Assembly: GCF_001824475.1 (NCBI RefSeq) | Contig: NZ_MHXN01000028.1 | Location: 111,569 to 175,568, forward strand | Length of the DNA: 64,000 nucleotides | From: Phenylobacterium sp. RIFCSPHIGHO2_01_FULL_69_31 | Lineage (GTDB): Bacteria; Pseudomonadota; Alphaproteobacteria; Caulobacterales; Caulobacteraceae | Direction: 5' to 3' | Part shown: positions 24,546 through 34,279 of the stretch, piece after piece | Numbering within the stretch: the first letter of the stretch is position 1 | How the letters are laid out: each line of letters opens with the position of its first letter | Notes under the pieces: generated by a model | What the model saw: only the letters and a program-made list of their open reading frames with translations | Told to the model about the DNA's origin: nothing | Databases searched by the model: none | Translations under genes and position numbers: made by a program

Positions 24546-26207
24546 ATGAAGATCGACCGGCGCAAGGCCCTGGCCCTGCTTGGCCTCGGAGCGGCAACGC
24601 CTGCGGCGGCCCAAGGCTCCGCCATGGCCTTCACCGTGGCGTTCAACCACGGCGTGGCGTCGGGCGATCCGACCCAGGACCGCGTGGTGCTGTGGACGCG
24701 GGTGACGCCGTCCAAGCCCGGCGCGGACGTTCCGTTCACCTGGACCCTCAACCCCGTCGACCGCCGCGCCGGCGGCGCCAAAAGCGGTCAGGGCGTGACC
24801 GGGCCCGCGCGCGACTACACGATCAAGGTCGACGCGACCGGCCTGGACGCCGGCCGCGCCTACACCTTCGAGTTCGAGGTGCTGGGTGTGAAGTCGCCCA
24901 TGGGCCGCACGCGCACCCTGCCCGCGGGCAAGGTCGACGACGTAGTTCTGGCTGTGGCCTCCTGCTCGCTCTACCCGAACGGCTATTTCAACGCCTACCA
25001 GGCGATCGCCGACCTGCCGCGCGTGGACGCGGTGCTGCACCTGGGCGACTACATCTACGAGTACGGCGGGCCGGGCAGCTACGGGATGGACTCGACCGTG
25101 GCCGGCGAGCGGCCGCACGACCCGCCGCGCGAGATCGTCAGCCTCGACGACTACCGGCGTCGCCACGCGCAGTACAAGTCGGACCCGGGCCTGCAGGCCG
25201 CCCATGCCAAGGCCCCCTGGGTGGTGGTGTGGGACGATCACGAGACGGCCAACGACAGCTTCCTGCACGGCGCCCAGAACCACACGCCCGGCGCCGAGGG
25301 CGACTGGACGGTGCGCAAGGCCGCCGCTCTGAAGGCCTACTTCGAATGGATGCCGATCCGCGAGCCCGCCTCGGGCGGCGCCCTGGCCGATGCGGCCATG
25401 CGCAGCTTCCACTTCGGCGACCTGGCCAGCCTGATCATGATCGAGACCCGGCTGACGGCCCGCGACCAGCAGGTCAGCCTCGACGCCGACGCGCCGGAAG
25501 TCGACGGCCAGCGCGACCTGACCAAGCTGAAGGCCAAGCTGACCGACCCGCAGCGCCGCATGATGGGGCCGAAGCAGGAGGCCTGGATCGGCGCCGAGCT
25601 CGCCCGCTCGGTGCAGGCGGGCCACGCCTGGCAGGTGATCGGCAACGAAGTGGTGATGGCCCGCGTCATGCCGGCGGTCCCCAGCAAGCAGCTGACCCCC
25701 GCGCAGTACGCCGCGATCCCGGAAGCGTCGAAGCGCCGCGTCGCCCGCTACGAGGCCGCCGCCGGCCTGGGGTTGCCGGTCGGCCTCGACATGTGGGACG
25801 GCTACCCCGCCGATCGCGAGCGGCTGTACGACCGGTTCAAGGCCGCCAAGGCCCGGCCGATCGTCCTCAGCGGCGACAGCCATTCCTTCTGGGCCAACGA
25901 ACTGCATGACGCGACCGGCAAGCGGGTGGCCTGCGAGTTCGGCACGACCGGGATCACCAGCCCCGGGGCGGGTGAGATCAGCCCAGGCATCAACGCCGGC
26001 GACCTGATCGCCGACGCCAATCCCGAAGTCGTGTTCAACGACCAGGTGTCGAAGGGCTTCGTCCTGCTCACCCTGACCCGCGAGCAGGCCAAGGGCGAGA
26101 TGGTGGCGGTCTCCACGATCGTGGCCCGCGATTTCACGACCAAGGTGGTGAAGACCTTTGTCGCCGTGCCGGACGGCGCCGGCGTGTCGGCGCTGAAGGA
26201 AGTCTAG
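24546..26207 (+). CDS. PhoD-family alkaline phosphatase/phosphodiesterase, Tat-exported
   Basis: A 553-residue calcium-dependent phosphatase acting outside the inner membrane. It has a twin-arginine-like leader (MKIDRRKALALLGLGAATPA). The N-terminal Ig-like PhoD domain begins FNHGVASGDPTQDRVVLWTR. The catalytic part has the metal-binding AVASCSLYPNGYFNAY, LHLGDYIYEYG, WVVVWDDHETANDSF and PIVLSGDSHSFWANEL. Length and motif order are typical. It probably releases phosphate from esters in the periplasm. It is divergent from the ferritin-like gene, and no Pho box was identified. Confidence 0.92.
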   Translation: MKIDRRKALALLGLGAATPAAAQGSAMAFTVAFNHGVASGDPTQDRVVLWTRVTPSKPGADVPFTWTLNPVDRRAGGAKSGQGVTGPARDYTIKVDATGLDAGRAYTFEFEVLGVKSPMGRTRTLPAGKVDDVVLAVASCSLYPNGYFNAYQAIADLPRVDAVLHLGDYIYEYGGPGSYGMDSTVAGERPHDPPREIVSLDDYRRRHAQYKSDPGLQAAHAKAPWVVVWDDHETANDSFLHGAQNHTPGAEGDWTVRKAAALKAYFEWMPIREPASGGALADAAMRSFHFGDLASLIMIETRLTARDQQVSLDADAPEVDGQRDLTKLKAKLTDPQRRMMGPKQEAWIGAELARSVQAGHAWQVIGNEVVMARVMPAVPSKQLTPAQYAAIPEASKRRVARYEAAAGLGLPVGLDMWDGYPADRERLYDRFKAAKARPIVLSGDSHSFWANELHDATGKRVACEFGTTGITSPGAGEISPGINAGDLIADANPEVVFNDQVSKGFVLLTLTREQAKGEMVAVSTIVARDFTTKVVKTFVAVPDGAGVSALKEV

Positions 26208-26213
26208 GACGGC

Positions 26214-26579
26214 TCAGGCGGGCTGGCTGACGCGAGCCCAGATCTCGTCGACCTGGGGCGCGATCGAGACTCCGCGGTCCTGCAGGCTCAGCAGTTGCAC
26301 GAGATCGGGCAGGGCCACGTTGGCCAATTCGCCCACGTAGCCTCGCGGCGTGGGCCGAAAGCGCGCGGCGCCTGCGTCGGGGAAGCGAAGCTGAAGCAGG
26401 CAGCAGTACCAGCGCGCGATATCCAGCCGATCGTACTCCAGGCGCGGATGCTTGGCGTAGAGCTCGACCCCGGCGGTCAGGACGCTGCCGGGCGGCGCCG
26501 AGACGAGCGGCTCCAGGCCCCGGGGCAACTCCAGTTTCAGGGGGACCCTGACGACCACCGCGTTGAGTAGGAAAAGCAT
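26214..26579 (-). CDS. Hypothetical protein
   Basis: A 121-residue protein of unknown family. Visible features are a short hydrophobic start (MLFLLNAVVVRVPLKLELPR), then GLEPLVSAPPGSVLTAGVEL and RLDIARWYCCLLQLRFPDAG with adjacent cysteines. It ends DEIWARVSQPA. It has neither a convincing signal peptide nor a known motif. It converges with the PhoD gene (7-base gap) and lies downstream of the LysE exporter on the same strand. Codon use is like its neighbours. Confidence 0.5.
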   Translation of the reverse strand: MLFLLNAVVVRVPLKLELPRGLEPLVSAPPGSVLTAGVELYAKHPRLEYDRLDIARWYCCLLQLRFPDAGAARFRPTPRGYVGELANVALPDLVQLLSLQDRGVSIAPQVDEIWARVSQPA

Positions 26580-26690
26580 ACTGATCCCTGCCGTTGCCGG
26601 CGCCTCTCTCGCCGGTGCTGGCGGCATTTGACCCCAGGTGCGGTTAGCGGTGTCTTTCCGAGGAGGGTTGATCCACAGGTGTTTTCGCGA

Positions 26691-27320
26691 TCAGCGGCGC
26701 TCGAGGGCCAGCTTGAGGCCGAACGCCAGGAACACGCCGCCGGTCAGCCGGTCCAGCCAGCGGACGACGGGCGCGCGTTGCAGCACGCCGGCCAGGGGCC
26801 GGGTGGCCGCGATGAGGGCCGCAAACCAGACAAGGCCCATCACCCCGTGCAGGGCCGCGAGCAGGAAGATGAACGGCCCGGCCGGCGCGCCCTGCGGCAG
26901 GAACTGCGGCAGGAACGAGACGTAGAAGACCCCGACCTTTGGGTTCAGCAGGTTGGTCAGGAAGCCGCGCCGCATCCAGGCGGAATCGGTACCGGCGTGG
27001 GTGACGGCCGGCGCGGAAAGATCGAAGCGCTCGCGCGGTTTCAGGATCAGGCCGATGCCCAACCAGACGAGGTAGGCCGCGCCCGCCCATTTCAGCAGGT
27101 TGAACGCTAGGGTCGAGGCGTCCAGCAGGGCCCCCAGGCCCAGCGCCACCGCCGCGCCCCAGGCCAGGCAGCCGCTGACGATGCCGACGGCGGCCAGCGC
27201 GGCGCGGCGGGCGCCCTCGACGGCCGCGGTGCGCAGGACCAAGGCGGTGTCGAGCCCGGGCGTGATGGTCAGGAGGGCCGCGGCGACGCCGAAGGCCAAC
27301 AGGGCCTGGACGATGGTCAT
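26691..27320 (-). CDS. LysE/RhtB-family amino-acid exporter
   Basis: A 209-residue, six-helix translocator. LysE hallmarks are [20 protein letters not shown] near the N-terminus (the PGP-like helix break), [38 protein letters not shown], and [20 protein letters not shown] followed by LPQFLP. It would export an amino acid or homoserine-lactone-like solute. ATG 27320 overlaps the hisI stop by 4 bases (ATGA), so it is translationally coupled to hisI. Confidence 0.9.
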   Translation of the reverse strand: MTIVQALLAFGVAAALLTITPGLDTALVLRTAAVEGARRAALAAVGIVSGCLAWGAAVALGLGALLDASTLAFNLLKWAGAAYLVWLGIGLILKPRERFDLSAPAVTHAGTDSAWMRRGFLTNLLNPKVGVFYVSFLPQFLPQGAPAGPFIFLLAALHGVMGLVWFAALIAATRPLAGVLQRAPVVRWLDRLTGGVFLAFGLKLALERR

Positions 27321-27709
27321 GGGCGTTTCACCAGCTTGCCGTTTTCGATGGCGCGGTAGAAGCACGAACGCGCGCCCGTGTGGCAGGCGCCGCCGTCGCC
27401 CTGGGGCCAGACCTTGAGCCAGACCGCGTCCTGGTCGCAGTCGATGCGTAGTTCCTCGATCACCTGGACCTGGCCGCTCGTGGCGCCCTTGTGCCAGAGC
27501 TCCTGGCGCGAGCGGCTGAAATAGTGTGCCTCGCCGGTGGACATGGTCTTGTCCAGCGCCTCGGCGTTCATCCAGGCCAGCATCAGCACCTCGCCCGTGC
27601 CGGCGTGGGTCGCCACGGCCGCGATCAGCCCGGCGGCGTCATAGCGGGGCGTCAGCCGCGTGCCGGTCTCGAGGGGATTGTTGGCGGGGGAAGCTGGCGG
27701 CACTGTCAT
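27317..27709 (-). CDS. hisI: Phosphoribosyl-AMP cyclohydrolase
   Basis: Third step of histidine synthesis, opening the purine ring of PR-AMP. It is 130 residues, the single-domain HisI form. Motifs are [40 protein letters not shown] and the metal-binding [20 protein letters not shown], then [12 protein letters not shown], with the three zinc-linked cysteines. ATG 27709 ([12 protein letters not shown]) was chosen. It lies between folE and the LysE exporter on the same strand, apart from the main his operon, as is usual in alphaproteobacteria. Confidence 0.96.
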   Translation of the reverse strand: MTVPPASPANNPLETGTRLTPRYDAAGLIAAVATHAGTGEVLMLAWMNAEALDKTMSTGEAHYFSRSRQELWHKGATSGQVQVIEELRIDCDQDAVWLKVWPQGDGGACHTGARSCFYRAIENGKLVKRP

Positions 27710-27792
27710 GGCACACCATATGGCGCCGCTAGCCGCCGGCGTCACCTCGCCTGCCCCCGTCGCGGGCGCAACGGGGGTGGCGGGATCGGAAT

Positions 27793-28422
27793 TTACCGGT
27801 TCACGAAGTCCAGGAAGCGCTGGCGCAGCGTCGGGTCGGTCTTGAAGACGCCGGTGAACTGGGTGGTGATCGTGGAGACGTGGCGGTGGTGCACGCCGCG
27901 GGTGGTCATGCACTGGTGCGCCGCGTCGATGAGGACGGCGACGCCGGCGGGACGCAGGCTGTCGGTGATGGCGTCGGCGATCTGCTGGGTCATGGTCTCC
28001 TGGGTCTGGAGACGGCGCGCGAAGATCTCGACCACCTTGGCCAGCTTGGAGATCCCCACCACCCGGTTCGTCGGCATGTAGGCGACGTACGCCTTGCCCA
28101 GGAACGGGGCCATGTGGTGCTCGCAGTGGCTCTCGACCTCGATGTCGCGGAGCATGACGATATCGTCATAGCCCTGGACGTCCTCGAAGGTGCGCGACAG
28201 CTCCTTGGCCGGGTCGAGGTTGTAGCCCTCGAACCATTCGCCATAGGCGTCGACCACGCGCTTGGGCGTGTCGATCACGCCTTCGCGGCGCGGATCGTCG
28301 CCGGCCCATGCGATCAGGGTGCGCACCGCTTCCATCGCTTCTTCGCGGGTCGGGCGCTTGAAGGGCTCAAGGTTACCATCGTCGGACCCGATCAGGGTTC
28401 GGTCGCGGGCAGGAGCGTCCAT
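27793..28422 (-). CDS. folE: GTP cyclohydrolase I
   Basis: First committed step of tetrahydrofolate/pterin synthesis, GTP to dihydroneopterin triphosphate. It is 209 residues. Hallmarks are [20 protein letters not shown], the zinc and active-site [40 protein letters not shown] and [15 protein letters not shown], with the second zinc Cys in [11 protein letters not shown] 28422 is used. An upstream in-frame start would add unconserved residues. It heads a folE-hisI-lysE set and is divergent from cysS. Confidence 0.96.
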   Translation of the reverse strand: MDAPARDRTLIGSDDGNLEPFKRPTREEAMEAVRTLIAWAGDDPRREGVIDTPKRVVDAYGEWFEGYNLDPAKELSRTFEDVQGYDDIVMLRDIEVESHCEHHMAPFLGKAYVAYMPTNRVVGISKLAKVVEIFARRLQTQETMTQQIADAITDSLRPAGVAVLIDAAHQCMTTRGVHHRHVSTITTQFTGVFKTDPTLRQRFLDFVNR

Positions 28423-28589
28423 GAGAGAGCGTTTCTTTCCAGGGCTGAGTTGCGCCGGAACGAGGGTTCCGGAGATTACGCGTGCCACCCTTTCACTTCG
28501 GACGGGGCTTGAGTGGCCTCACGTCCGGGCGATCTGTATATGGGCGCAAGGCCCGCCTGGGCAACCGTTCCGCAGCGTCACCGTGAGCA

Positions 28590-30017
28590 ATGACCCTTAG
28601 CCTTTACGACACCATGAGCCGTTCGAAGCGGCCCTTCGCACCCCAGGATCCCGGCCGGGTGACGATGTATGTGTGCGGGCCGACGGTCTACAACTTCGCC
28701 CACATCGGCAATTTCCGGCCCGTGGTGGTCTTCGACCTGCTGTTCCGGGTGCTGCGCGACGTCTACGGCGAGGACGCGGTGCTCTATGCCGCCAACGTCA
28801 CGGACGTGGACGACAAGATCAACAGGAAGGCCGTCGAGGAGGGCGTGCCGATCTCCGTCATCACCGACCGCTACCTCGACGCCTACAACGCCGACGCCGC
28901 GGCGCTGGGCGCCCTTCGGCCGACGTTCCAGCCCCGGGTCACCGAGACCATGGACGCCATCGTGAAGATGATCGGCGACCTGATCCATCAGAACAGCGCC
29001 TATGCCGCCGAGGGCCACGTGCTCTTCGACACGCAGGCGTTCAGCGACTACGGCAAGCTCTCCGGGCGGCCGATGGACGAGATGATCGCCGGCGCCCGCG
29101 TGGACGTGGCGCCCTACAAGCACCACCCCGCCGACTTCGTGCTCTGGAAGCCCTCCAAGCCCGGCGAGCCCGAGTGGCAGAGCCCCTGGGGCCCCGGCCG
29201 GCCCGGCTGGCACATCGAATGCTCGGCGATGATCGAGCAGGCGCTGGGCCTGCCGATCGACATCCACGGCGGCGGCATCGACCTGGTCTTCCCGCACCAC
29301 GAGAACGAGCTGGCCCAGGGCGTCTGCGCCGGCCACGGCCGCGAGTACGCCCACGTCTGGATGCACAATGGCTTCCTGAACATGGGCGAGGAGAAGATGA
29401 GCAAGAGCGTCGGCAACGTCGCCCTGGCCCACGACCTCCTGAAGCTCTACCCCGGCGAGGCGATCCGCTGGGCCCTTCTCAGCGGCCACTACCGCCAGCC
29501 GCTGGAGTGGAACGACGGCCTGATCGAAAGCGCCAAGAGCGCGCTCGACCGGCTGTACCGCGTGCTGGACGACGCCGGCCGGTTCCTGGCGGGCGAGCCG
29601 GCGGCCGACGGCTGGCAGAACGCGGCGGCCGCGGCCGAGCACGCCAACGTGCGCCACGCCCTGCACGACGACCTCAACACGCCCAGCGCCTTCGCCGCCA
29701 TGTTCCAGCTGGCCGACAAGGTTCGGGCGGCGGTGACGGCCAAGGACGCGCGCGCCGTCGCCAGCGCACGCGGCCTGCTGCTCGAAGCGGGTCAGCTCAT
29801 GGGCTTCCTCACGGTCGACCCGCAGAGCTGGTTCCAGAGCGGAGCGGATGACGACCTGAAGACCCGGGTCGAGGGCCTGCTGGCCGAGCGCCAGGCCGCG
29901 CGGGCGGCGAAGAACTGGCCCGAGGCCGACCGCATCCGCGGCGAGCTCGCGGCGTTGAACGTCGAGGTGATGGACGGCCCCAGCGGGGCCACCTGGCGGA
30001 TCAAGGAGCAGGCCTGA
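28590..30017 (+). CDS. cysS: Cysteinyl-tRNA synthetase
   Basis: Class I aminoacyl-tRNA synthetase charging tRNA-Cys. It is 475 residues, normal length. The zinc Cys and HIGH-type motif are in MYVCGPTVYNFAHIGNFRPV. Further zinc ligands are in WHIECSAM and FPHHENELAQ, and the KMSKS loop is EEKMSKSVGN. The C-terminal anticodon-binding part ends in NVEVMDGPSGATWRIK. It overlaps the next gene by one base (TGATG). Confidence 0.97.
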   Translation: MTLSLYDTMSRSKRPFAPQDPGRVTMYVCGPTVYNFAHIGNFRPVVVFDLLFRVLRDVYGEDAVLYAANVTDVDDKINRKAVEEGVPISVITDRYLDAYNADAAALGALRPTFQPRVTETMDAIVKMIGDLIHQNSAYAAEGHVLFDTQAFSDYGKLSGRPMDEMIAGARVDVAPYKHHPADFVLWKPSKPGEPEWQSPWGPGRPGWHIECSAMIEQALGLPIDIHGGGIDLVFPHHENELAQGVCAGHGREYAHVWMHNGFLNMGEEKMSKSVGNVALAHDLLKLYPGEAIRWALLSGHYRQPLEWNDGLIESAKSALDRLYRVLDDAGRFLAGEPAADGWQNAAAAAEHANVRHALHDDLNTPSAFAAMFQLADKVRAAVTAKDARAVASARGLLLEAGQLMGFLTVDPQSWFQSGADDDLKTRVEGLLAERQAARAAKNWPEADRIRGELAALNVEVMDGPSGATWRIKEQA

Positions 30018-30589
30018 TGCCTTTCAAGCCCGGCCCCGAGCTCAAGGCGGCCCCCTTCCAGCGCAAGGGCGGCGCGCTGGGACCCAAGACCCTGAACCTC
30101 AAGACCGAGGGCAAGCCGCCGCCGCCCAAGGGACCCAGCGGCTACCGGATCGAGGACCGCATCGGCGTCCAGGCTCCCGCCGAGCTGATCTGGGAGATCG
30201 TCCAGGACCTGCCTCGATGGTCGGAGTGGAACCCGACCTATCCGCGCGCCGAGGGCGAGATCCGGATCGGCAACGTCCTCAACATGGACCTGGTGCTGCC
30301 CGGCCAAGACCGCCAGGAGATCAAACCCCGGATTCTCGACTGGGTGCCGAACGAGCAGCTCCACTGGGAGCTCAGGTTCCTGGGCGGGCTGATCAAGACC
30401 CTGCGCTACATCGAGATCACCCCGCTGGCCGAAAGCGGCTGCGTAGTCGACAACGGCGAGATCTTCGGGGGGCTCATGGGCCCGTCCCTGGGCAAGCGCA
30501 TGCGCGGCCCGGTCCGCCGCGGCTTCCTGGCCATGAACGAGGCGCTCAAGGCCCGCGCCGAGGCCGAGTGGGCCAGGCGGAAAGGCTGA
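30017..30589 (+). CDS. SRPBCC-domain protein
   Basis: A 190-residue protein with a START-like SRPBCC fold. After a proline-rich leader (residues 1-45, ending EGKPPPPKGPSG) comes YRIEDRIGVQAPAELIWEIV, then LPRWSEWNPTYPRAEGEIRI, LVLPGQDRQEIKPRILDWVP and LHWELRFLGGLIKTLRYIEI. These proteins bind hydrophobic ligands or are polyketide cyclase-like. The role here is unknown. It is translationally coupled to cysS by a one-base overlap. Confidence 0.85.
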   Translation: MPFKPGPELKAAPFQRKGGALGPKTLNLKTEGKPPPPKGPSGYRIEDRIGVQAPAELIWEIVQDLPRWSEWNPTYPRAEGEIRIGNVLNMDLVLPGQDRQEIKPRILDWVPNEQLHWELRFLGGLIKTLRYIEITPLAESGCVVDNGEIFGGLMGPSLGKRMRGPVRRGFLAMNEALKARAEAEWARRKG

Positions 30590-30689
30590 GCGCTTCCGCC
30601 CGTCACAACGCAAACTGAGTGATCGGCGGCTTGGCGCGCCGCGCCCACCTCGCCATGGTGCCGCCTGTCACAAGCGGGGAGCGAGGCGG

Positions 30690-32924
30690 ATGGCAGGCAG
30701 GATCGGGCGGACCGTGGCGGACTCGATCCCAGAGTGGCCCGATCCGCCGAGGCCGCCGAAGGGCGCGCCGAACATCCTCGTCATCCTGTTCGACGACGTC
30801 GGCTTCTCAGATTTCGGCTGCTACGGCTCGCCGATCCGCACCCCCAACATCGACCGGCTGGCCGCCGAGGGCGTGCGCTACGCCGGCTTCCACACCACGG
30901 CCATGTGCTCGACCACCCGGGCAGCCCTGCTGACCGGCCGCAACCACCACTCGGTGGGCGTGGGCTGCCTCGCCAACTTCGACAGCGGCTACCCCGGCTA
31001 TCGCGGCAAGATCGCCAAGGAGGCCGGGACCCTGCCCGAGATGCTGCGGCCGCACGGCTACCGGAACTACATGCTGGGCAAGTGGCACGTCACCAACCTG
31101 ACCGAGACCGGCCCGTCGGGGCCGTTCGACGGCTGGCCGCTGGGCCGCGGGTTCGACCGCTTCTATGGCTTCATGGACGCCGAGACGGACCAGTACGCCC
31201 CCGAGCTGGTCCGCGACAACACGCCGATCACGCCTCCGGGTACGTTCCAGACCGGCTACCACCTCACCGAGGACCTGACCGACCAGGCGATCCGCTATAT
31301 CGCCGACCACACCGCCGACGCGCCGGACACGCCCTGGCTGCTGTGGTTCGCGCCCGGCGCCTGCCATGCGCCGCACCAGGCGCCCGCCGACTTGATCCGC
31401 AGCTACGATCCGATCTTCGCGCACGGCTGGGATGTGGAGCGCGAGCAGCGGCTGGCGCGCCAGAAGGCCCTAGGGATCGTGCCGCCCGACACGAAGCTGC
31501 CGCCCCGCAACGACGGCGTGCGCGCCTGGGACAGCTATTCCGACGACGACCGCCGGGTCTTCACCCGCCTGCAGAGCGCCTTCGCCGCCATGCTGGACCA
31601 CACCGACCAGAACATCGGCCGGCTGGTGGATTTCCTGGAGCGCGCCGGCGTGCGCGACGACACCCTGATCATCGTGATGTCGGACAACGGCGCCTCGCAG
31701 GAGGGCGGCCCGCTGGGCTTCGTCAACGCCATGGGACCCTTCAACTTCCGCGGCGAGCCGATGGCGGAGAAGCTGGCCCGGATCGACGACATCGGCGGGC
31801 CGGACACCCACTCCAACTTCCCGCACGGCTGGGCGATGGCGTCGAACACGCCGTTGCGGCGCTACAAGCAGAACACCCACGGCGGCGGCATCCGCGACCC
31901 CCTGGTGATCTCCTGGCCGAACCGGCTTCCGGCCCGCGGCGAGGTGCGGCCGCACTTCGCCCACGCGTGCGATCTGGTCCCGACCCTGCTGGACCTGATC
32001 GGGATCGAGCCGCCGCCGAGCGTAAACGGCGTGCCGCAGATGCCGCTAGAAGGAGAGAGCTTCGCCGCCAGCCTGACCGATCCGGCCGCCCCGCCGCGCA
32101 AGAACGCCCAGTATTTCGAGATGTTCGGCCACCGCGGCCTCTGGAAGGACGGCTGGAAGGCGGTGGCGTTTCACCCGCCGGGCGCCCCGTTCGACGACGA
32201 CCGCTGGGAGCTGTTCCACCTGGACCGCGACTTCTCCGAGACCGACGACCTGGCCGAGACGGAGCCGGAGACGCTGAAGGCGCTCGTCGACGAATGGTGG
32301 GCCCAGGCCGAGGCGAACAAGGTGCTGCCGCTGGACGACCGGTTCGGCCCCCGTTTCGCCGAGAACTCGGCCCGCTTCCATGGGGCGCGGCGGAAGTTCG
32401 TGTTCCACGCCGGCATGGGGCACCTGCCCACCGACGTGGCGCCGGACGTCCGCGCCCGGACCTATCGCATCGAGGCCGACGTGCGGCTCCAGGGCGGCGA
32501 GGAGGGGGTGCTGCTGGCCCACGGCGACGCCACCAGCGGCTACAGCCTCTACGTCCAAGACGGGCGGCTGCATCACACGCTCAACATCGGCGGCCAGAAG
32601 ACCACGGTGACCTCGGACCGGCCCATTCCTGCCACGGCCACTCGCCTGGGCGTCGTCTCGCGCGCCACGGGCGAGGGGCTGAACCGCACCTTCACCCTCA
32701 CCATCGACGGCGAGCCGGCGGGCGAAGGGCTGGCCACCACCGGTTTCCTGACCCTGATCTCCTGGTCCGGCCTGGACATCGGCCTCGACCGCGGGAGCCC
32801 CGTGGCGAACTACGCCGCCCCGTTTTCGTTCACCGGGACGCTGCGCAAGGTAACGGTTGTCATGGACGCCGATCAGACGCTTGACGGCGACGCCGTCGGA
32901 GAGGCCGAGATGGCGCGCCAGTAG
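30690..32924 (+). CDS. Sulfatase (arylsulfatase type) with C-terminal LamG-like domain
   Basis: A 744-residue sulfatase without a signal peptide, so probably cytoplasmic. The N-terminal metal site is in NILVILFDDVGFSDFGCYGS. The formylglycine site is Cys73 in AMCSTTRAALLTGRNHHSVG. Other ligands are in MLGKWHVT and IIVMSDNGASQEGG. The usual activation motif is C-x-P/A-x-R; here position 3 is Thr (CSTTR). Residues from about 560 form a jelly-roll, carbohydrate-binding-like domain (VRLQGGEEGVLLAHGDATSG, LTIDGEPAGEGLATTG). It starts a plus-strand block with a PLP enzyme and a P450. The sulfate ester hydrolysed is unknown. Confidence 0.9.
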   Translation: MAGRIGRTVADSIPEWPDPPRPPKGAPNILVILFDDVGFSDFGCYGSPIRTPNIDRLAAEGVRYAGFHTTAMCSTTRAALLTGRNHHSVGVGCLANFDSGYPGYRGKIAKEAGTLPEMLRPHGYRNYMLGKWHVTNLTETGPSGPFDGWPLGRGFDRFYGFMDAETDQYAPELVRDNTPITPPGTFQTGYHLTEDLTDQAIRYIADHTADAPDTPWLLWFAPGACHAPHQAPADLIRSYDPIFAHGWDVEREQRLARQKALGIVPPDTKLPPRNDGVRAWDSYSDDDRRVFTRLQSAFAAMLDHTDQNIGRLVDFLERAGVRDDTLIIVMSDNGASQEGGPLGFVNAMGPFNFRGEPMAEKLARIDDIGGPDTHSNFPHGWAMASNTPLRRYKQNTHGGGIRDPLVISWPNRLPARGEVRPHFAHACDLVPTLLDLIGIEPPPSVNGVPQMPLEGESFAASLTDPAAPPRKNAQYFEMFGHRGLWKDGWKAVAFHPPGAPFDDDRWELFHLDRDFSETDDLAETEPETLKALVDEWWAQAEANKVLPLDDRFGPRFAENSARFHGARRKFVFHAGMGHLPTDVAPDVRARTYRIEADVRLQGGEEGVLLAHGDATSGYSLYVQDGRLHHTLNIGGQKTTVTSDRPIPATATRLGVVSRATGEGLNRTFTLTIDGEPAGEGLATTGFLTLISWSGLDIGLDRGSPVANYAAPFSFTGTLRKVTVVMDADQTLDGDAVGEAEMARQ

Positions 32925-32937
32925 CCGGAGTTCGCCC

Positions 32938-34182
32938 ATGGATCTGTCGCGCCGCGCCATCCTTGCCGCCGGGGCCGCCGCGCCCGCCGGCGGCGCCCTG
33001 GCCGCCGAGGTCCGCGCCGACGACGAGGCGCACTGGAGCAAGGTCGCAGCCCTGTACGACGCCCCCCCGACCGGCATGATCCAGCTGGAGAACGGCTATT
33101 TCGGCGCCATGGCCCGCTCGACCCGCGCGGCCTACGAGCGCCACACCGCGCGGGTGAACCGCGAGACCTCGATCTATGCCCGCGACGCCTTCAACGCCGA
33201 CATGGCCGCCGTGCGGGCGCGGTGCGCGAAGCTGCTGCAGGTGGACCCCGACGAGATCGCCTTCACCCGGGGCGGCACCGAATCCATGGTCACCCTGATC
33301 GGGGGGTACAACCGCCTGAAGCCGGGCGATGCGGTGCTCTACGCCGACCTCGACTACGACAGCATGAAGACCAGCATGGCGGCCCTGGGCAAGCTGCGCG
33401 GGGTCCGCGTCGTGCGGATCGACCTGCCGGAGCCGGCGGACCGCCAGAACGTCATCGACGCCTACGAGGCGGCGCTGAAGGCCAATCCCGACGTGCGGAT
33501 GATGCTGCTCACCCACCTCAGCAACCGCACGGGCCTGATCCCGCCGGTGAAGGAGATCGTGACTCTGGCCCGCGCTCGCGGCGTGGACGTGCTGCTCGAC
33601 AGCGGCCATGCCCTGGGCCAGACGGAATTCACTCTGCGCGACCTTGGCGTGGAGTTCGCAGGGTTCGGCCTGCACAAGTGGATCGGCGCGCCCGTGGGCG
33701 TGGGCCTGGTCTACATCCGCAAGGACCGGATCCCGGACATCGACGTCTCGATCCTGGAGGGGCCCAGCCCCCGGATCGATCCGCGGGTGCATACGGGCAC
33801 GCTGAACTTCGCCGCCGTGCTGTCCGTGCCCGACGCCATCCACGCCCACGAGGCGGTGGGCCTGCCGGCCAAGGCGCGGCGCCTGCGCTACCTGCGGGAC
33901 CGCTGGGCCGAGGCGTTGCGGGACGAGCCGCGCATCCAGGTGCTGACGCCCAACGATCCGGCGCTGCACGCCGGCATCACGTCCTTCCGCATCGCCGGCC
34001 GCACCAGCCGCGAGGACAACCTGGCCCTCAAGAAGCTCCTGTTCGACCGCCACCGCATCTTCACCGTGGAGCGGGTCGGCGTCGCCAAGGGCGCCTGTAT
34101 CCGCATCTCGCCGTCCTTCGTGAACACGCCCGCCCAGATGGATGCCCTGGCCGCCGCCCTGCGGGAGATCTCCAGGGTCTGA
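32938..34182 (+). CDS. Class V aminotransferase-fold PLP enzyme (isopenicillin-N-epimerase/cysteine-desulfurase-like), Tat-exported
   Basis: A 414-residue PLP enzyme with a twin-arginine leader (MDLSRRAILAAGAAAPAGGA). It has the cofactor region TRGGTESMVTLIGGYNRLKP, the Asp binding the pyridine nitrogen in VLLDSGHALGQ, and the Schiff-base Lys in GFGLHKWIGAPVGVGLVYI. The closest functional labels for this family are isopenicillin N epimerase-like and cysteine desulfurase-like. The reaction is unknown. It starts 13 bases after the sulfatase, so the two are one transcription unit. Periplasmic PLP enzymes usually fold with cofactor before Tat export. Confidence 0.88.
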   Translation: MDLSRRAILAAGAAAPAGGALAAEVRADDEAHWSKVAALYDAPPTGMIQLENGYFGAMARSTRAAYERHTARVNRETSIYARDAFNADMAAVRARCAKLLQVDPDEIAFTRGGTESMVTLIGGYNRLKPGDAVLYADLDYDSMKTSMAALGKLRGVRVVRIDLPEPADRQNVIDAYEAALKANPDVRMMLLTHLSNRTGLIPPVKEIVTLARARGVDVLLDSGHALGQTEFTLRDLGVEFAGFGLHKWIGAPVGVGLVYIRKDRIPDIDVSILEGPSPRIDPRVHTGTLNFAAVLSVPDAIHAHEAVGLPAKARRLRYLRDRWAEALRDEPRIQVLTPNDPALHAGITSFRIAGRTSREDNLALKKLLFDRHRIFTVERVGVAKGACIRISPSFVNTPAQMDALAAALREISRV

Positions 34183-34279
34183 GGGCGGAAGGGTTGCGCC
34201 GCCCGGCGTTCGGGCGGAAGGTGACGGAGGCGTCATTTTCGAGAGGCGGGCGAACCGCTCCGGCGCGAGGAAACAGGCC

